This document shows, in pieces, positions 54,620-64,000 of a stretch of 64,000 nt of DNA. Numbering within the stretch: the stretch's first letter is position 1; each line of letters opens with the position of its first letter. The notes under the pieces are model-generated. The model was not told where the DNA came from. It saw only the letters and a list, made by a program, of their open reading frames with translations, and ran no database searches. Source of the stretch: Odiellus spinosus (taxonomy: Eukaryota > Arthropoda > Arachnida > Opiliones > Phalangiidae); NCBI GenBank assembly GCA_963920705.1, contig CAWUCO010000074.1, positions 310,001 through 374,000 of the forward strand, written 5' to 3'. Both the position numbers and the translations under genes were made by a program.

Positions 54620-55380
54620 ACCGAGAAATAATAGTTACACTTACGTAAGATAAATTAAATCATAAAATCAAATAAAATAATTCATTTTTAATTTTTTCTA
54701 GCCCAAAGCCCTGTTACATAGTAATGACCTACCCTAACAACTGGAGAAAAAAAAACTTTCTCTTTTCCACACGTGTTCACAAAGATTATAGTATTCTACG
54801 CTAGGTTATATAGACTGGCGTGTCGATATATGGAAAAAGGAGCAGCACTATACGCGAAAATCCCCCTCCCATTCTCTCTCTTCCCTGGTTATCTTATACA
54901 TTTTTTTGGGTTTTTGAATTCACGGCCAGGGGGAATGTTTTAACAAATTTCGAACATTATCGCTCAGGTCTACTTTGTGTAGCGTCTTTGGTGTCCGACC
55001 CCTACAGGGGGTGACTATTGTTTAGCGTCCCGCGCTAGGGAATTTCCAGGAATCTTTTTTCTTGAAGGAGAGGGAACCAAAGTGGCTATAGTCGACGCGC
55101 GTTTTACCTTTGACTGCTGCCGTACTATTTCTCCATAGAGCCCCCGCTTGACAGCAGTCCAAGGTAAAACGCTCGTTCGCTAGAGAGGAATTCGGCTTGA
55201 CTCCCTCCTCCTCTCTGTTGGTTTTGTTTAACCTTGGAACTCGTAGCTAGAAACTTTAGAGGAGTGGTTATTCTGTTTACCCTTTCTCCCGAAATTGTAA
55301 TTTGAGTGTCGTCTGCTCTCTTGAATCCAAAATAGTAACTCGTAATATGCTGAACGTATTTAATTAGATTTTGCCCAAGA
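54620..55380. promoter_or_regulatory. divergent promoter region of EnSpm
   Basis: This sits between the minus partner gene (start 54612) and the plus transposase (start 55381), so it must serve both. It contains a long inverted repeat: cgcgttttacctttgactgctg (about 55097) against the mirrored cagcagtccaaggtaaaacg (about 55153). The assignment rests on position. Confidence 0.5.
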
Positions 55381-57830
55381 ATGGGTGATAAAAGTTTAAA
55401 TCTTTTTAGTTGTGATAAATGTACGTTTTTTACAAAAAAACTATCTTTGCTATTAGGTCATATTGGTTTCAAACATGAAAAAGAGGCACATTTTCGGGTT
55501 AAATGTGGCATCGGTTCCTGTGGCCGGACTTACAAAAAAATATTGTACTATCGGCGACATTTAAAAAAAAACACCCGACGGCTTTTCTGGAAAACTATGA
55601 ATCTAACGATGATGATAACTATCCTTATGATCATAGCGAGAGAGGTGACGGATTTGATGACTTTATGGATCAAGAAGAACAGGAAACATTTACTCGTCCC
55701 TTTGATTTGAAAAATTCAATCTTGTTAATTTTACTTAAATACAGTGAGCAACATAGGTTGGCACATTCTGTCATTCAAGACTTAACCAATGACTTGCTTA
55801 GTTTATGTAAAGATCTGTTAACCGCTCAAGCCCAAAAATGTTTTAACAAAGATGATAATTTACATGAAAATGAACTTAAAGAAAGGATTTTCAATGACAT
55901 TGAGTCTATGAGTGCAGTGTTTGATTCTTTAAATTCCATCCACAAAATTAAAAGAGTTTGTGTAACGGAAATGGGAATGGTAGAACCAACGCAAGTAACA
56001 TTTGCTCAATCTGCTGAATCTGAAGAAAAGCACCATTTTCATTATGTACCTTTGTTGCGTACTATTGCCAATATTTACAAGGAAGTTGACGAATTTTCTT
56101 ACCATGAAAACGTTGATAACGAATTAGATGAGCAATATCTTTCTCATTTTTTAAATGGTTCACTTTGCAAGAAATTACACCAAACTAATGATGGAGATTT
56201 AGAATTTCCGAATAGAAACGTTCCTAAAACCATACACCGGCAAATATATTGGGATGAGTTCGAGGTCGTTAACCCACTAGGATCCAAACGAGGAGTGCAC
56301 AAAACTTTGGGCTGTTATTTTTCTATTTTAAATAGAAAATACAAGTACCGCTCTAAATTAGAAGATATCCACTTAATTTCTCTCGCAAAATCAAATGATA
56401 TCGAAAAATATGGGTGGACAGAATATCTTAAACCTCTTCTCCATGAATTGAATATTTTGGCGACAGATGGAATATACCTAGAGTTACTAGGGATTAATTT
56501 AAAGGGGTACGCTTCAATTATTAGCGGACACAACCTTGGCCAACATAAAATTGGAGGTTTTGTCCCCTATTTTGGCTCGGGTAGAATATGCAGATTTTGC
56601 ATGACGGATTATTCAGAAATAGCTCTTAGAAAAATGGAAAAGGACGTGGTTTTGAGGTCTTTAGAAAGACATAAATATCAGTTGTCATTTGTTAAGAAAA
56701 ACCCAAAAGAATCGTCTTTGTATGGTGTTAAAAACCAAAGTCCTTTGATGGATTTATCCTACTTTGATTTAACCCAACAGTTAGTGCCAGATATCATGCA
56801 TGATTTATTAGAAGGGGTTATTCCTTTCTTATTAAAACAACTTTTGAGTAGATTTATATCTCAAAATGCTGTAACTTTAGAAGAAATAAACAAAATTGTT
56901 GATAAGTTTCCATATGGGAAAACTGAGAAAAACAAGCCCCAAACTCAAATTAGAAATGCCATTATTGGGAAGGGTAACTTAAAGGGGTCAGCAAGTGAGA
57001 TATTTTGTTTGTTTAGACTTTTTCCATTTATGTTTCAAGAACTTGTTAATTTAGGCAATGCAGATTGGAAAAATTACTTAAAATTACGTGAAGTTTGCGA
57101 TATTTTATTTGCTGAAAAAATTCCCTTACATAAACTAGACGAATTAGAAGTACTCATAGCAGATTTTCTTGGAATGGTTGTGGAAGAATATGGTGCATGT
57201 AGTCTAACACCAAAATTTCACTATTTGATTCACTACCCAAATTTTATTAGAAAATTCGGGCCACTTTTTCCAATATCTTGCATGAGATTTGAAGCCAAAC
57301 ATGCATTTTTCAAGGTTATAGCGGACAATAGTAAAAATTTCAAAAACATAACAAAAACATTATCAGTCAGACACCAAATGTTCGAATGCTATAATTCATT
57401 AGGATCTAAAGTTAATGGCATCCAGAAAACTAGTAATGGAAACTTATTAAAAATAAATGTATTTCCCCTTACACTTCAAAATTTGCTAAGAGACAAATTC
57501 CCAGAAAATGACAGTTTTTATGCCGTTAATTCTGCTGTTTATGACAACGTTTCCTACTCTAAAAAATCACTAATTTTAATAGAATCAAACAAGTCATACT
57601 TGTTATTTGTTGAGGTTACATATTTATTTGTTATTAAATCTCAGATCTTTGTTTGTGGCTTAGTTTTTAAAACCAAAACTTTTGATTCTAGACTGCATTC
57701 TTATGAGATGGGAACAGAATCTAACCATTGGGCATTGTTTAAAGCCGGGAAAGAATTGCACTATCACTTGCTTGATAAATACAATATCGCTGGCAAATTC
57801 TATGTTAATCCCAGTTGCAGTTTTTATTAG
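55381..57830 (+). pseudogene. EnSpm/CACTA transposase with N-terminal zinc finger
   Basis: ATG at 55381 in one frame encodes two C2H2-like fingers (CDKCTFFTKKLSLLLGHIGF and CGIGSCGRTYKKILYYRRHL). At an A9 run near 55562-55570 the protein must move to the next frame, which stays open for over 750 codons. It contains IYWDEFEVVNPLGSKRGVHK and LGCYFSILNRKYK, the animal EnSpm core pattern (xDxFExxNPLGS...KxGxxY), then DIMHDLLEGVIPF, SLTPKFHYLIHYPNFI and FGPLFPISCMRFEAKHAFFK. It excises and reinserts the element. One base in a homopolymer is the only break, so activity is recent or slippage occurs. Confidence 0.85.
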
Positions 57831-58336
57831 GGAATGTTATAATACTTGTAAAAAAATTGTGTAATTTTCGAGTTCTTTCATATGTTTCAAGAGTATAGTA
57901 AGAATGCTCATAATTTATACTTTAATATTTAAAACACATTTTGAAGTATTCAAAACTTAATTCAAGCACAACAAATAAAGTTTGATATTCTTTTTAAGTT
58001 AATTTTTTAATTTTATTTAATTAACATATCTCTTGATATGGTGTTGAAAATAACCTTGATTATATTTTAAGTAAAAATAGGGTAATTTTAAGTATATATT
58101 AAATCATGATTTTCATAAAAAATATCCAAGCTAACCTGGGTTGTACACTGTTTGAGGCGTTTTAAGGAGTGAAAGGCGTTTTTAGGGTGTGAAAAAGGTG
58201 TTGGAAAAAGTAGGATTTCCATAAAAAAAATTAAGCCAACCTGTACACTCTTAGAGGCGTTTTTAGGGTGTAAAAAAGGTGTTTTTAAAATTAACACCCT
58301 TTTTACACTGTTTGAACACTCCATTTTCTTAGAGTG
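57831..58336. repeat. EnSpm right subterminal region
   Basis: Repeated words gtacact.tttgaggcgtttt and gggtgtgaaaaaggtgtt occur two to three times before the right end. They are the counterpart of the left acaccc words but without the 22-bp array. Confidence 0.6.
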
Positions 58337-58495
58337 TAAGGCCTTGGCCGCTGGCTTTATAATGGGGGTAATGAATCGAACTAGACTCTTAAAAATTGAA
58401 CCTAACCCGTTACCTCGTTGAAAAACGGGACCTCGGAAGCCTCCTCCTCCAGCTTGCTGCAGGTAATAGTAATAATACCTATTTCGCGACGCCAT
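58337..58495 (-). pseudogene. copy E Gly-rich gene, 5' part
   Basis: ATG 58495: MASRNRYYYYYLQQAGGGGF through FKSLVRFITPIIKPAAKAL. The EnSpm insertion then separates it from its 3' half at 50260-50499. It is identical in this part to copy D apart from one substitution (GNGLG for GKGLG). Confidence 0.9.
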
Positions 58496-58500
58496 TTTTT

Positions 58501-59763
58501 TTACCTTCGTTTAAAATGTAATGTGGTCACTGTTTTTCCGAGTTTGAAAGGAATTTTACTTCCCGAATCAGTGGCAATTTCTATATCAACCACGTTAAAA
58601 TTCGGTGTTCTGACGGGGTAATAATTAATCGGGTTAAACGTTAAATCGTAGGGGGTATTATACTTGTTGTTCTCTGGTCTGGGTATTGTACGTAATAGAC
58701 CTCCCCAAGCGTCACCTATAACCTGAGGGTATATGATACTGGTATAAACGAATAAACTCTGGACACCTCTATTTATATCAGCGATATGTTCACCCTGGCT
58801 CTTATGCGTTAAGCCTTTCTCAATTTGTTTGGTATCAAAACCCAGCATAAGACCTAAACCAGGATTGGATTTGGGAAAGCGAATGGTAAAACTGTCTCGC
58901 AAATTTTTTTGTTGATTCGTGAGAAGATAATCGGGTTTTGCTTCATCAATTAACCCTAGACCACAAAGTAACGTTCCCGTCCCATTGTTATTTTGTTCAA
59001 AATCAAAATAAGGCCTCATTCTCGGGGGTAAACATTTTCTCATTCCTTTTAATACATTCTCTATAGTTTCGTACGTACCGTGTGGTAGTTGATAAGTTTT
59101 AGTTTGATATAAAAGATTGTCGACTCGTTCGTTACCCGTTAATTTTATGGTCTTGTCTCTTTTGACCATCTGCCGAACGTAAAAAGGGGAATATTTGGAG
59201 GTGTCGAGTTTGATCCTGTTCTGGTCTAAAGCTCGTGCTCCAACAATGGTTGTCCCCGGTATCCATTTTTCACAATCCCGCGCTTCTAAACCTAATAATT
59301 CGCAATACATTCTGGGAAATTTAACGAAGGTTTCACCATTGGGATCTTTAAATTCAATAAGAAAACGTTCCTGACCGTTGACGATCCCGATTTGAAATTC
59401 TAGCTTGTCTTTTACTTGTTGTTGAGTAATAGACGCCTGCATCTGATTAATAATTTTATGATAAATACTTTCATTCGTATTTTTAATTATTGTACTTTTA
59501 TCGTTTACGGTTCCCTGACCCGTTTCGTATTTTAAATCTAAATCAACCATTCTAACGACGAAAGTATCGAAAAAGTCGGTAATATTATCCCATTTCGAAG
59601 TCATACTAATGCCCGATAAACCGACTTCCCAATGTCCTTCAGATAAATCAAATGACGTGGGTAATTGCGTCGTGTAACTGGTTTTTGTGTTTTTCGGGTA
59701 TTGAGTCATGGAGGCGTTATTCAGGAGAGTCAAGTAAAACGAGTCGTAGATGGGAGCGAGCAT
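58501..59763 (-). CDS. Polinton minor capsid (penton-like) protein, copy E, intact
   Basis: ATG 59763 gives a 420-residue open frame: MLAPIYDSFYLTLLNNASMT, EGHWEVGLSGISM, NITDFFDTF, then a central lid (HKIINQMQASITQQQVKDKL), MVKRDKTIKL, PHGTYETIENVLKGMRKCLP, NPGLGLMLGFD, IADINRGVQSLFVYTSIIYP, GDAWGGLLRTIPRPENN, and a C-terminal KLGKTVTTLHFKRR. This is the putative single-jelly-roll capsid family, expected at the vertices of a Polinton virion. It is the only uninterrupted capsid gene in the window. Its neighbours are the membrane protein upstream and the Gly-rich gene downstream, about 5 bp away. Confidence 0.85.
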   Translation of the reverse strand: MLAPIYDSFYLTLLNNASMTQYPKNTKTSYTTQLPTSFDLSEGHWEVGLSGISMTSKWDNITDFFDTFVVRMVDLDLKYETGQGTVNDKSTIIKNTNESIYHKIINQMQASITQQQVKDKLEFQIGIVNGQERFLIEFKDPNGETFVKFPRMYCELLGLEARDCEKWIPGTTIVGARALDQNRIKLDTSKYSPFYVRQMVKRDKTIKLTGNERVDNLLYQTKTYQLPHGTYETIENVLKGMRKCLPPRMRPYFDFEQNNNGTGTLLCGLGLIDEAKPDYLLTNQQKNLRDSFTIRFPKSNPGLGLMLGFDTKQIEKGLTHKSQGEHIADINRGVQSLFVYTSIIYPQVIGDAWGGLLRTIPRPENNKYNTPYDLTFNPINYYPVRTPNFNVVDIEIATDSGSKIPFKLGKTVTTLHFKRR

Positions 59764-59814
59764 CGTCAAACAGAGTTGAAGGATAACAATGAAGATGAAA
59801 CAAGCTGGTCAGAC

Positions 59815-60091
59815 TTATTTATCCTTCCTTTTGAGAGTAATTAACCCGTCGCACCAGTGGCATATATGGTTTAAAGGTTTCAACTCGTAGATCTCCCAAT
59901 AATACGGTAAAATAAAGATTAGCCCGAGAATATCGTACCATGGGGCCAGAACGAATCGGGAAGAGGACTCTAAGCCAGTATTTACAATGGCGAAGAGTGT
60001 AAGAATCGTGAAAGAACCAACGCTTCCAGATACAGCATTGACATTTCTGTAATTGAACGCGACCACTTTCCTTCGTTACCCGTAAATCCAT
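59815..60091 (-). CDS. Polinton small membrane protein, copy E
   Basis: Two frames are open. The hydrophobic one (to 59815, end TLKRKDK) contains VGSFTILTLFAIVNT and WYDILGLIFILPYYW, likely two membrane segments. It has no ATG until a GTG near 60066. The other has ATG at 60091 (MDLRVTKESGRVQL) and is basic. Between this copy and 13837-14091 the substitutions in the shared block are silent in the hydrophobic frame and change residues in the other, so I favour the hydrophobic one. It directly precedes the minor capsid gene by about 50 bp. Function is unknown. Confidence 0.5.
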
Positions 60092-60205
60092 TTTAAGCTG
60101 ACTTTAGGATCGAGTCTTTTATATGATATCCTTCTCCCCTAGTGAGTGAATGAGTCATTGGCCCCCCAGTCTTTTTGGCTGGGAGTCATGCAGAAAAACA
60201 AAGTC

Positions 60206-60486
60206 ATGCAGAAAAACAAAGGAGCAGGGAGGGAAAAATATTAAAATAAAGGAGCAGGGAGGGAAAAATATTAAAATAAAGGAGCAGGGACGGAAAAATG
60301 AAAATTTGTGTCAGTCCTCCTTGAAAATGGGTTTTTCGACCGGGGGTTAGGCAAGGTCAGACTGGACGGTTGGGCGAGGTTAATTAGGCCAATTTGTTGA
60401 TGGATGACGTCATTTGTTGACGGATGCGTTGTTTGTTGATTTTGGGGGCGGGGCTAATTATGCAAATTTGTTTATTTTGGGGGCGT
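60206..60486 (+). repeat. Polinton terminal repeat, right-hand end 3, truncated
   Basis: It opens with a three-unit tandem of aaaggagcagggagggaaaa, then the shared gacggaaaaatg segment, CRE-like tgacgtcatt, gggggcggggc and tatgcaaattt. It stops at gggggcgtg, about 100 bp before the expected AGTAGT terminus. There it joins the LINE endonuclease. Together with the left end at 44823 it bounds the composite Polinton locus. Confidence 0.65.
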
Positions 60487-61557
60487 GTAAGGTACATCAG
60501 CAATACCCTCACTGAAATCCCTCCATGAGGCTTTCTTTGCCTCACAGATGGCTTTGTGATAGGCGGTGAGGGTCTCCCTATAGGTCCCCCAATCGCCTGT
60601 CCTCTTAGCCCTATTAAAGAGACTACGAGTTAGCTTGCGAAGTCTACCAATTTCCTTATTCCACCAGGGAACTAACTTAGGTTGGTTGATAGACTTCACC
60701 GGATAATTCTGATGATAAGACTCGACAATGGCTAGTTTTAAATGTTCAACAGCCAGCTCAAAGTCTATCACCGAGGAGAGTTTAGAACTACATCCTCCAA
60801 GTCGAAGAGCTAAGTCTTCTTTATAACCGGCCCAGTCGGCCGTCCTGGGGTTACGAATTTCTGTTAAGACTGTAGCAGGTTTAACTGAGACGGAGAAGCA
60901 AATATGCCGGTGATCCGCTAGAGACGGCGCACTGGAGACATGCCAGTTCGTGACAGAGGACACCACGTTTCCTGTACACAGGGTGATATCAATGACCTCA
61001 CTTCTGCTCTTAGTGACAAAAGTTGGTATATTGTTCCTATTTAGAATATGGAGATTAGTGCTCACCAGATATTCCATTAAATCATCACCACGTTGGTTGC
61101 AGTCACTACTGCCCCACACAACATGATGTGCATTAGCATCACTACCTATAATGAGCTTCTTCCCCAAACCTTCACAGTGGTTTACCAAACTGGCAACCTG
61201 CTGCGTTGGAGTCGAGTCGGCCACATCATACGGCAAGTAGGCAGACGCCATTGTAAGCTCATTTTCTCCGTCCGCAGTAGAGGAGAATATCCTTACAACA
61301 GCAGTATCCCGAGACTGGTACTGAGAGAAGGGAAGGGCGTGTATGTCCTTTCTTACCAAGATACAAGATCTTGGCATATCGGAGGCAAAATCATAGTAGA
61401 TGTTGCCTGCGCCCCTGAGACCCAGGATCTGGCCCTTATTGATCCAGGGCTCCTGGATAAGAGCCACATCAAGGGTCTCTATGGCAAACCTACGGCATAA
61501 AACTGCCGTAGCTGCCCGGCAATGTTGTAAGTTGATCTGTACAACTTTAAGGCCCAT
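60487..61557 (-). pseudogene. LINE ORF2 APE-type endonuclease, 3' truncated
   Basis: ATG 61557: MGLKVVQINLQHCRAAT, then the endonuclease motifs IQEPWI (catalytic Glu), the YLPYD region, IGSDANAHHVVWGS, RGDDLMEYL, IDITLC, and SLADHRHICFSV (catalytic His of the SDH-type motif, here ADH). The linker W...DWAGYKEDL and NKEIGRLRKL follow. The reverse transcriptase that should come next is absent: the frame ends at the Polinton repeat (VPYTPPK). Elements of this kind belong to the Jockey/R1-like branch. Loss of the 3' side is not normal for target-primed insertion, so it reflects a later rearrangement. Confidence 0.9.
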
Positions 61558-61586
61558 TTTTGGAGGACAGGTAGGGGTATGCCCGG

Positions 61587-62721
61587 CTATTCCATGGCAC
61601 TAGAGGTGGTTGGAGGTACCAGCCCATCCACCCTATCCTCAGCGCCAGCAGAACCACCGGCAACCCCCCCCCGTCCCAGACAAATGGGCACTGGAGGGTT
61701 GATCTTCCGGCACCACAGTGTCATCTGTGTTGTCGGAAGTGTCCCCCAGAGAGACGTCGTCCAGCAAAGCCCGTAATGACCCTTCATCATCACTGGGCTC
61801 CGCTGGAGTCGCGCCAGTACTCCCAGCCTCCAAATGTGGCTGAGGCTTGTTTGGATCAGAAAGGATCTTGAAGATCCCCTGATCCAAACCAGTGTACGCT
61901 AGATAATAAGCCTCTTTAATGGCATCCACCGAGTCCCCATCCATCTGGAAAATCCAGCGGACGGTTTCTTTGGTGGATGCCGAGTTTACAGCCCTCCAAC
62001 ACCCAGTATTCAACCGGTTGTTGTAGGACTGCATCCTCCTAAACAGCGTGTCCCTGGTTTTGAAGGCAACCTTGAACGGCTTTGGCAGCGTACCGGCTTC
62101 TGTAACCAGTGACCTGGTGTCCGCCAGAACCTGTTCATTTTGGTCGAAAGCCTTCTTCAACCAGGTACCCGACTGCAAATCGCCACAGTGATAGATGAGA
62201 GCGCCACCCACCAACTGGAAATTCTTTAGGAGAGGTAGTGGTTCACCCGAAGGTATCCCATCTATCCTCTACAGAATTCCAGACTGGATGGCCCTCACAT
62301 CAACCTCCGTGACCTTATTGACTGGATAGCCATCTTTAATGATGGCCATCTTCGTCAGGCCAACCGCATCCTTATAAGACTTAGGGGCCGAAGCCTCTTT
62401 AGCCCTTTTAGGATGCGGTTGAGAAGACCCAGGAGAGGGATTAGAGTCCAATGTCCTGGGCCTTTTGGCTGAAGGTACCACTTCACTGCTAGGCAGTGGA
62501 TTGGTCTCCTTCTTCTTTGCTTCGCGAGCCCGCTTGCGACGGGCATTGCGATTGAAGGTCTTTTTGGTAAGCTGGGTTCTGTCTTGCGACGACTCAGACT
62601 TATCAGCAGTACTGCCAGAGGCAGAACCAGAGGCAGTTTCCTGCATATTGGTGGGCTGGGTTTCACCCAAGGATGACCCAGACCCATGTTTGGTTTTTGG
62701 ATTTTTATTTTTGGAATTCAT
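61587..62721 (-). pseudogene. LINE ORF1 with DUF4780-like domain
   Basis: Likely start MNSKNKNPKT at 62721. A Ser/Lys-rich N-terminal half with basic clusters (KKTFNRNARRKRAREAKKK) reads to VDVRAIQSGIL, then a single TAG at 62269. The same frame resumes with GIPSGEPLPLLKNFQLVGGA, GTWLKKAFDQ, and FKVAFKTRDTLFRRMQSYNN, a pattern like the DUF4780 domain of insect LINE ORF1 proteins. The C-terminus is acidic (EPSDDEGSLRALLDD). It is followed by ORF2 after about 30 bp. Upstream, 62722-62925 is open and resembles a LINE 5' leader. Confidence 0.75.
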
Positions 62722-63026
62722 AAAAGTCCCACGAGAAATTGGGGCAAATAAGAGGTCACCACCCGGTAGTCCGCATCCCGGGTGGAAGGCTAGATACAAC
62801 GGGGTGTCGCCTGGTGCCCCGAGTAACCTAACCTTACTTAAAAATTTTATTTTGAGCGTGTTGTTCATAGGGAGGAAGACGAAGATCAGACGCATTCGGA
62901 CAGTACTGGCTGAGTTCAGCGTCAAGCAGGATAGAACGTATATTATTTTTCATCGGGCGTTATCATCGCCATGCTTGTCCAAACGGAGCTTACGTAATGT
63001 AGAAAAAAGAATCTAATCTCTTATAC

Positions 63027-63470
63027 TGTATAAAACGTTGCACCTGTTGGTGCATAATGATATACCTTTTTTTTTTTGTTGATGAACGATCTCCTCGGTA
63101 GGGAGAACTGAACGCGAGGAAATTTTTCGAGCGTGAGACGCCAAACCGCACATTGTTAGTTTTTCTTTTGGATCTCCTCGAGTTCAGTCCTCCTCCTTCA
63201 GGCAGTAAAGAAACTACCTTCGTTTGTAATCTGTATCATTTGCATAAGTTTATCAGATTTTTTGTATAAAGTTGGTTTTACTATCCATATATCCTAACCT
63301 GGAATCAGGGTAAGAACTTTTGTAATACGATTTTTTGTGATAAATAAAACCATTGAACCAAATTCTCTTAAGCCTTAGTTCTATTAATTCCACGGTGAAT
63401 CTAAATTCACTCAATAGATCGAGAACCCTAAACCTTAGTCTTACTGTTATAAAATTGTAAAACGGTTACA
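63027..63470 (+). repeat. 5' LTR of a Ty3/gypsy-like element
   Basis: The right edge is set by the primer-binding site (tggcgcccaacgtgggg at 63475) following ...cggttaca. The left edge is uncertain: TGTATAAAACG at 63027 or TGTTGGTGC at 63045. A polyadenylation signal (aataaa at about 63342) lies inside. It sits just upstream of the LINE 5' leader on the other strand. Confidence 0.65.
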
Positions 63471-63474
63471 ATTT

Positions 63475-63491
63475 TGGCGCCCAACGTGGGG
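63475..63491 (+). promoter_or_regulatory. primer-binding site
   Basis: tggcgcccaacgtgggg, the common LTR-retroelement form, directly after the LTR end. Confidence 0.75.
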
Positions 63492-63777
63492 CTCGACGTG
63501 GAGTTCCTTGAATAATAGTTACTATCGATGTTAAAGACATTACATGTTCAGCCTAACAATTGTTTTGTTTATCGCCAAGGGTTAGAGATTGTTTTCCTCT
63601 AAAGAGGTTTTAGTCCTCAGAATGAGGTTATTGGATTCTTCTTTTTACTAAATTATAATTCATAATATGACAATTATATATTAATATTATAATATTATAT
63701 TAACTATATAATATAACCTGGCTCATCGACGTCCTCCTGAGGATGAGGTACCGCCTCATGGTGAGGATTATACTATT

Positions 63778-64000
63778 ATGGGACCCGAACTAGCCAGGAT
63801 GGGGATTGGTCATCCTTATCCACAACCTGATCTAGCGAGAACTAGATCTGGGCGTGTTTATCAACATCCATCCCATACCAGAACTGCGTTCGAATCATTT
63901 CATGAAGCTTTAAAAGAAACTAGTTTAGACAATAGACTAACTACGTCTACCCGTATCAGTTTCATACAAACTTTTGAACGTCCGTTAACGACAACAGTTC
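63778..64000 (+). CDS. gag start of the same LTR element, cut by window end
   Basis: The frame is open from about 63713. The first in-frame ATG is at 63778 (MGPELARMGIGHPYPQPDL) and it continues to the window edge through TRSGRVYQHPSHTRTAFESF and HEALKETSLDNRL. It is rich in Pro/Arg and polar residues, as gag N-termini are, and sits about 290 bp after the primer-binding site. There are no recognisable domains yet. Confidence 0.5.
   Translation, partial: MGPELARMGIGHPYPQPDLARTRSGRVYQHPSHTRTAFESFHEALKETSLDNRLTTSTRISFIQTFERPLTTTV

Larger units (their letters stand above)
50500..58336 (+). mobile_element. CMC/EnSpm (CACTA) DNA transposon, 7.8 kb
   Basis: Left end CACTGTTAGAAAATGGGGTG; right end, read inward, CACTCTAAGAAAATGGAGTG. 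These are inverted repeats of about 20 bp with four mismatches. TA is duplicated at 50498-50499 and 58337-58338. Copy D gives the uninterrupted target (gaccta aggcc). The element carries a transposase on plus, a second gene on minus, a large 22-bp repeat array by the left end and acaccc/gggtgt-rich subterminal regions at both ends. Structure and ends are complete. Confidence 0.92.

Noticed and set aside
56315-56533. Minus ORF inside the EnSpm transposase
   Set aside because: Shadow of the 775-codon plus frame.
60150-60350. 66-codon ORF with KNIKIKEQGGKN repeats
   Set aside because: It is a reading of the ggagcagggaggg tandem repeat in the Polinton end, with no support as a gene.
1-64000. tRNA, rRNA, bacterial operons or ribosome-binding sites
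   Set aside because: None were recognised. Short overlaps between Polinton genes reflect compact virus-like layout, not a bacterial origin.

Overview
This is a eukaryotic (metazoan) window. It has AT-rich spacers, spliceosomal GT..AG introns, poly(A) tracts and a dense set of animal transposable elements. The mix (Polinton/Maverick, PIF/Harbinger, hAT, CMC/EnSpm-CACTA, copia, Ty3/gypsy, an APE-type LINE with a DUF4780-like ORF1, many foldback MITEs) fits an arthropod, most likely an insect. I see no host gene that fixes the species, and no tRNA, rRNA or CRISPR. Some quoted ORFs open at non-ATG codons, so I give likely ATGs where I could place them.

Layout. 0.5-2.3 kb: a copia integrase fragment (minus), split by a 449-bp GC-rich element and fused to a two-exon gene with an acidic tandem repeat. 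3-6 kb: a BEN-like exon, tandem repeats and a foldback MITE. 6.2-10.0 kb: a decayed Polinton, lineage A (minus strand): packaging ATPase, small helical protein, Pro-rich protein, chromodomain integrase, minor capsid protein, Gly-rich protein. 11.2-12.2 kb: an unrecognised GC-rich spliced gene. 13.0-14.1 kb: a Polinton DNA polymerase B fragment and a small membrane protein. 14.1-17.0 kb: a PIF/Harbinger transposon whose last exon has been tandemly multiplied. 18.5-23.0 kb: a multi-exon hAT transposon with MITEs in its introns. 24.1-25.8 kb: an inverted gene duplication, a Polinton terminus and capsid fragment B. 27.4-31.0 kb: pieces of a second Harbinger and unrecognised ORFs. 31.2-35.4 kb: a Polinton terminus abutting a truncated Ty3/gypsy gag-pol (minus). 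36.3-37.4 kb: an intact TatD-like ORF. 41.3-43.5 kb: a possible LTR and a second hAT relic.

44.8-60.5 kb is a composite Polinton locus. It has a left terminus, capsid gene C, a major-capsid tail, two tandem PC4-like genes, and then a 2-kb capsid segment duplicated head-to-tail (copies D and E). Copy E is interrupted by a 7.8-kb EnSpm/CACTA transposon with a TA target duplication. Copy D preserves the empty site. The EnSpm element carries a zinc-finger DDE-type transposase, a divergent partner gene resembling SAMD3-like proteins, and about 43 copies of a 22-bp subterminal repeat. 60.5-63.0 kb is a LINE lacking its RT, and 63.0-64.0 kb holds the 5' LTR, primer-binding site and gag start of another Ty3/gypsy-like element.

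The window reads as a nest of mobile elements inserted into one another, with virus-like Polintons as the main substrate. The Polinton ends carry CRE-like, GC-box and octamer-like motifs next to an AGT-repeat terminus, which would suit a protein-primed replication origin. The best candidates for undescribed biology are those termini, the PC4-like pair, the conserved small membrane protein, the GC-rich spliced gene at 11.2 kb, and the EnSpm repeat array.
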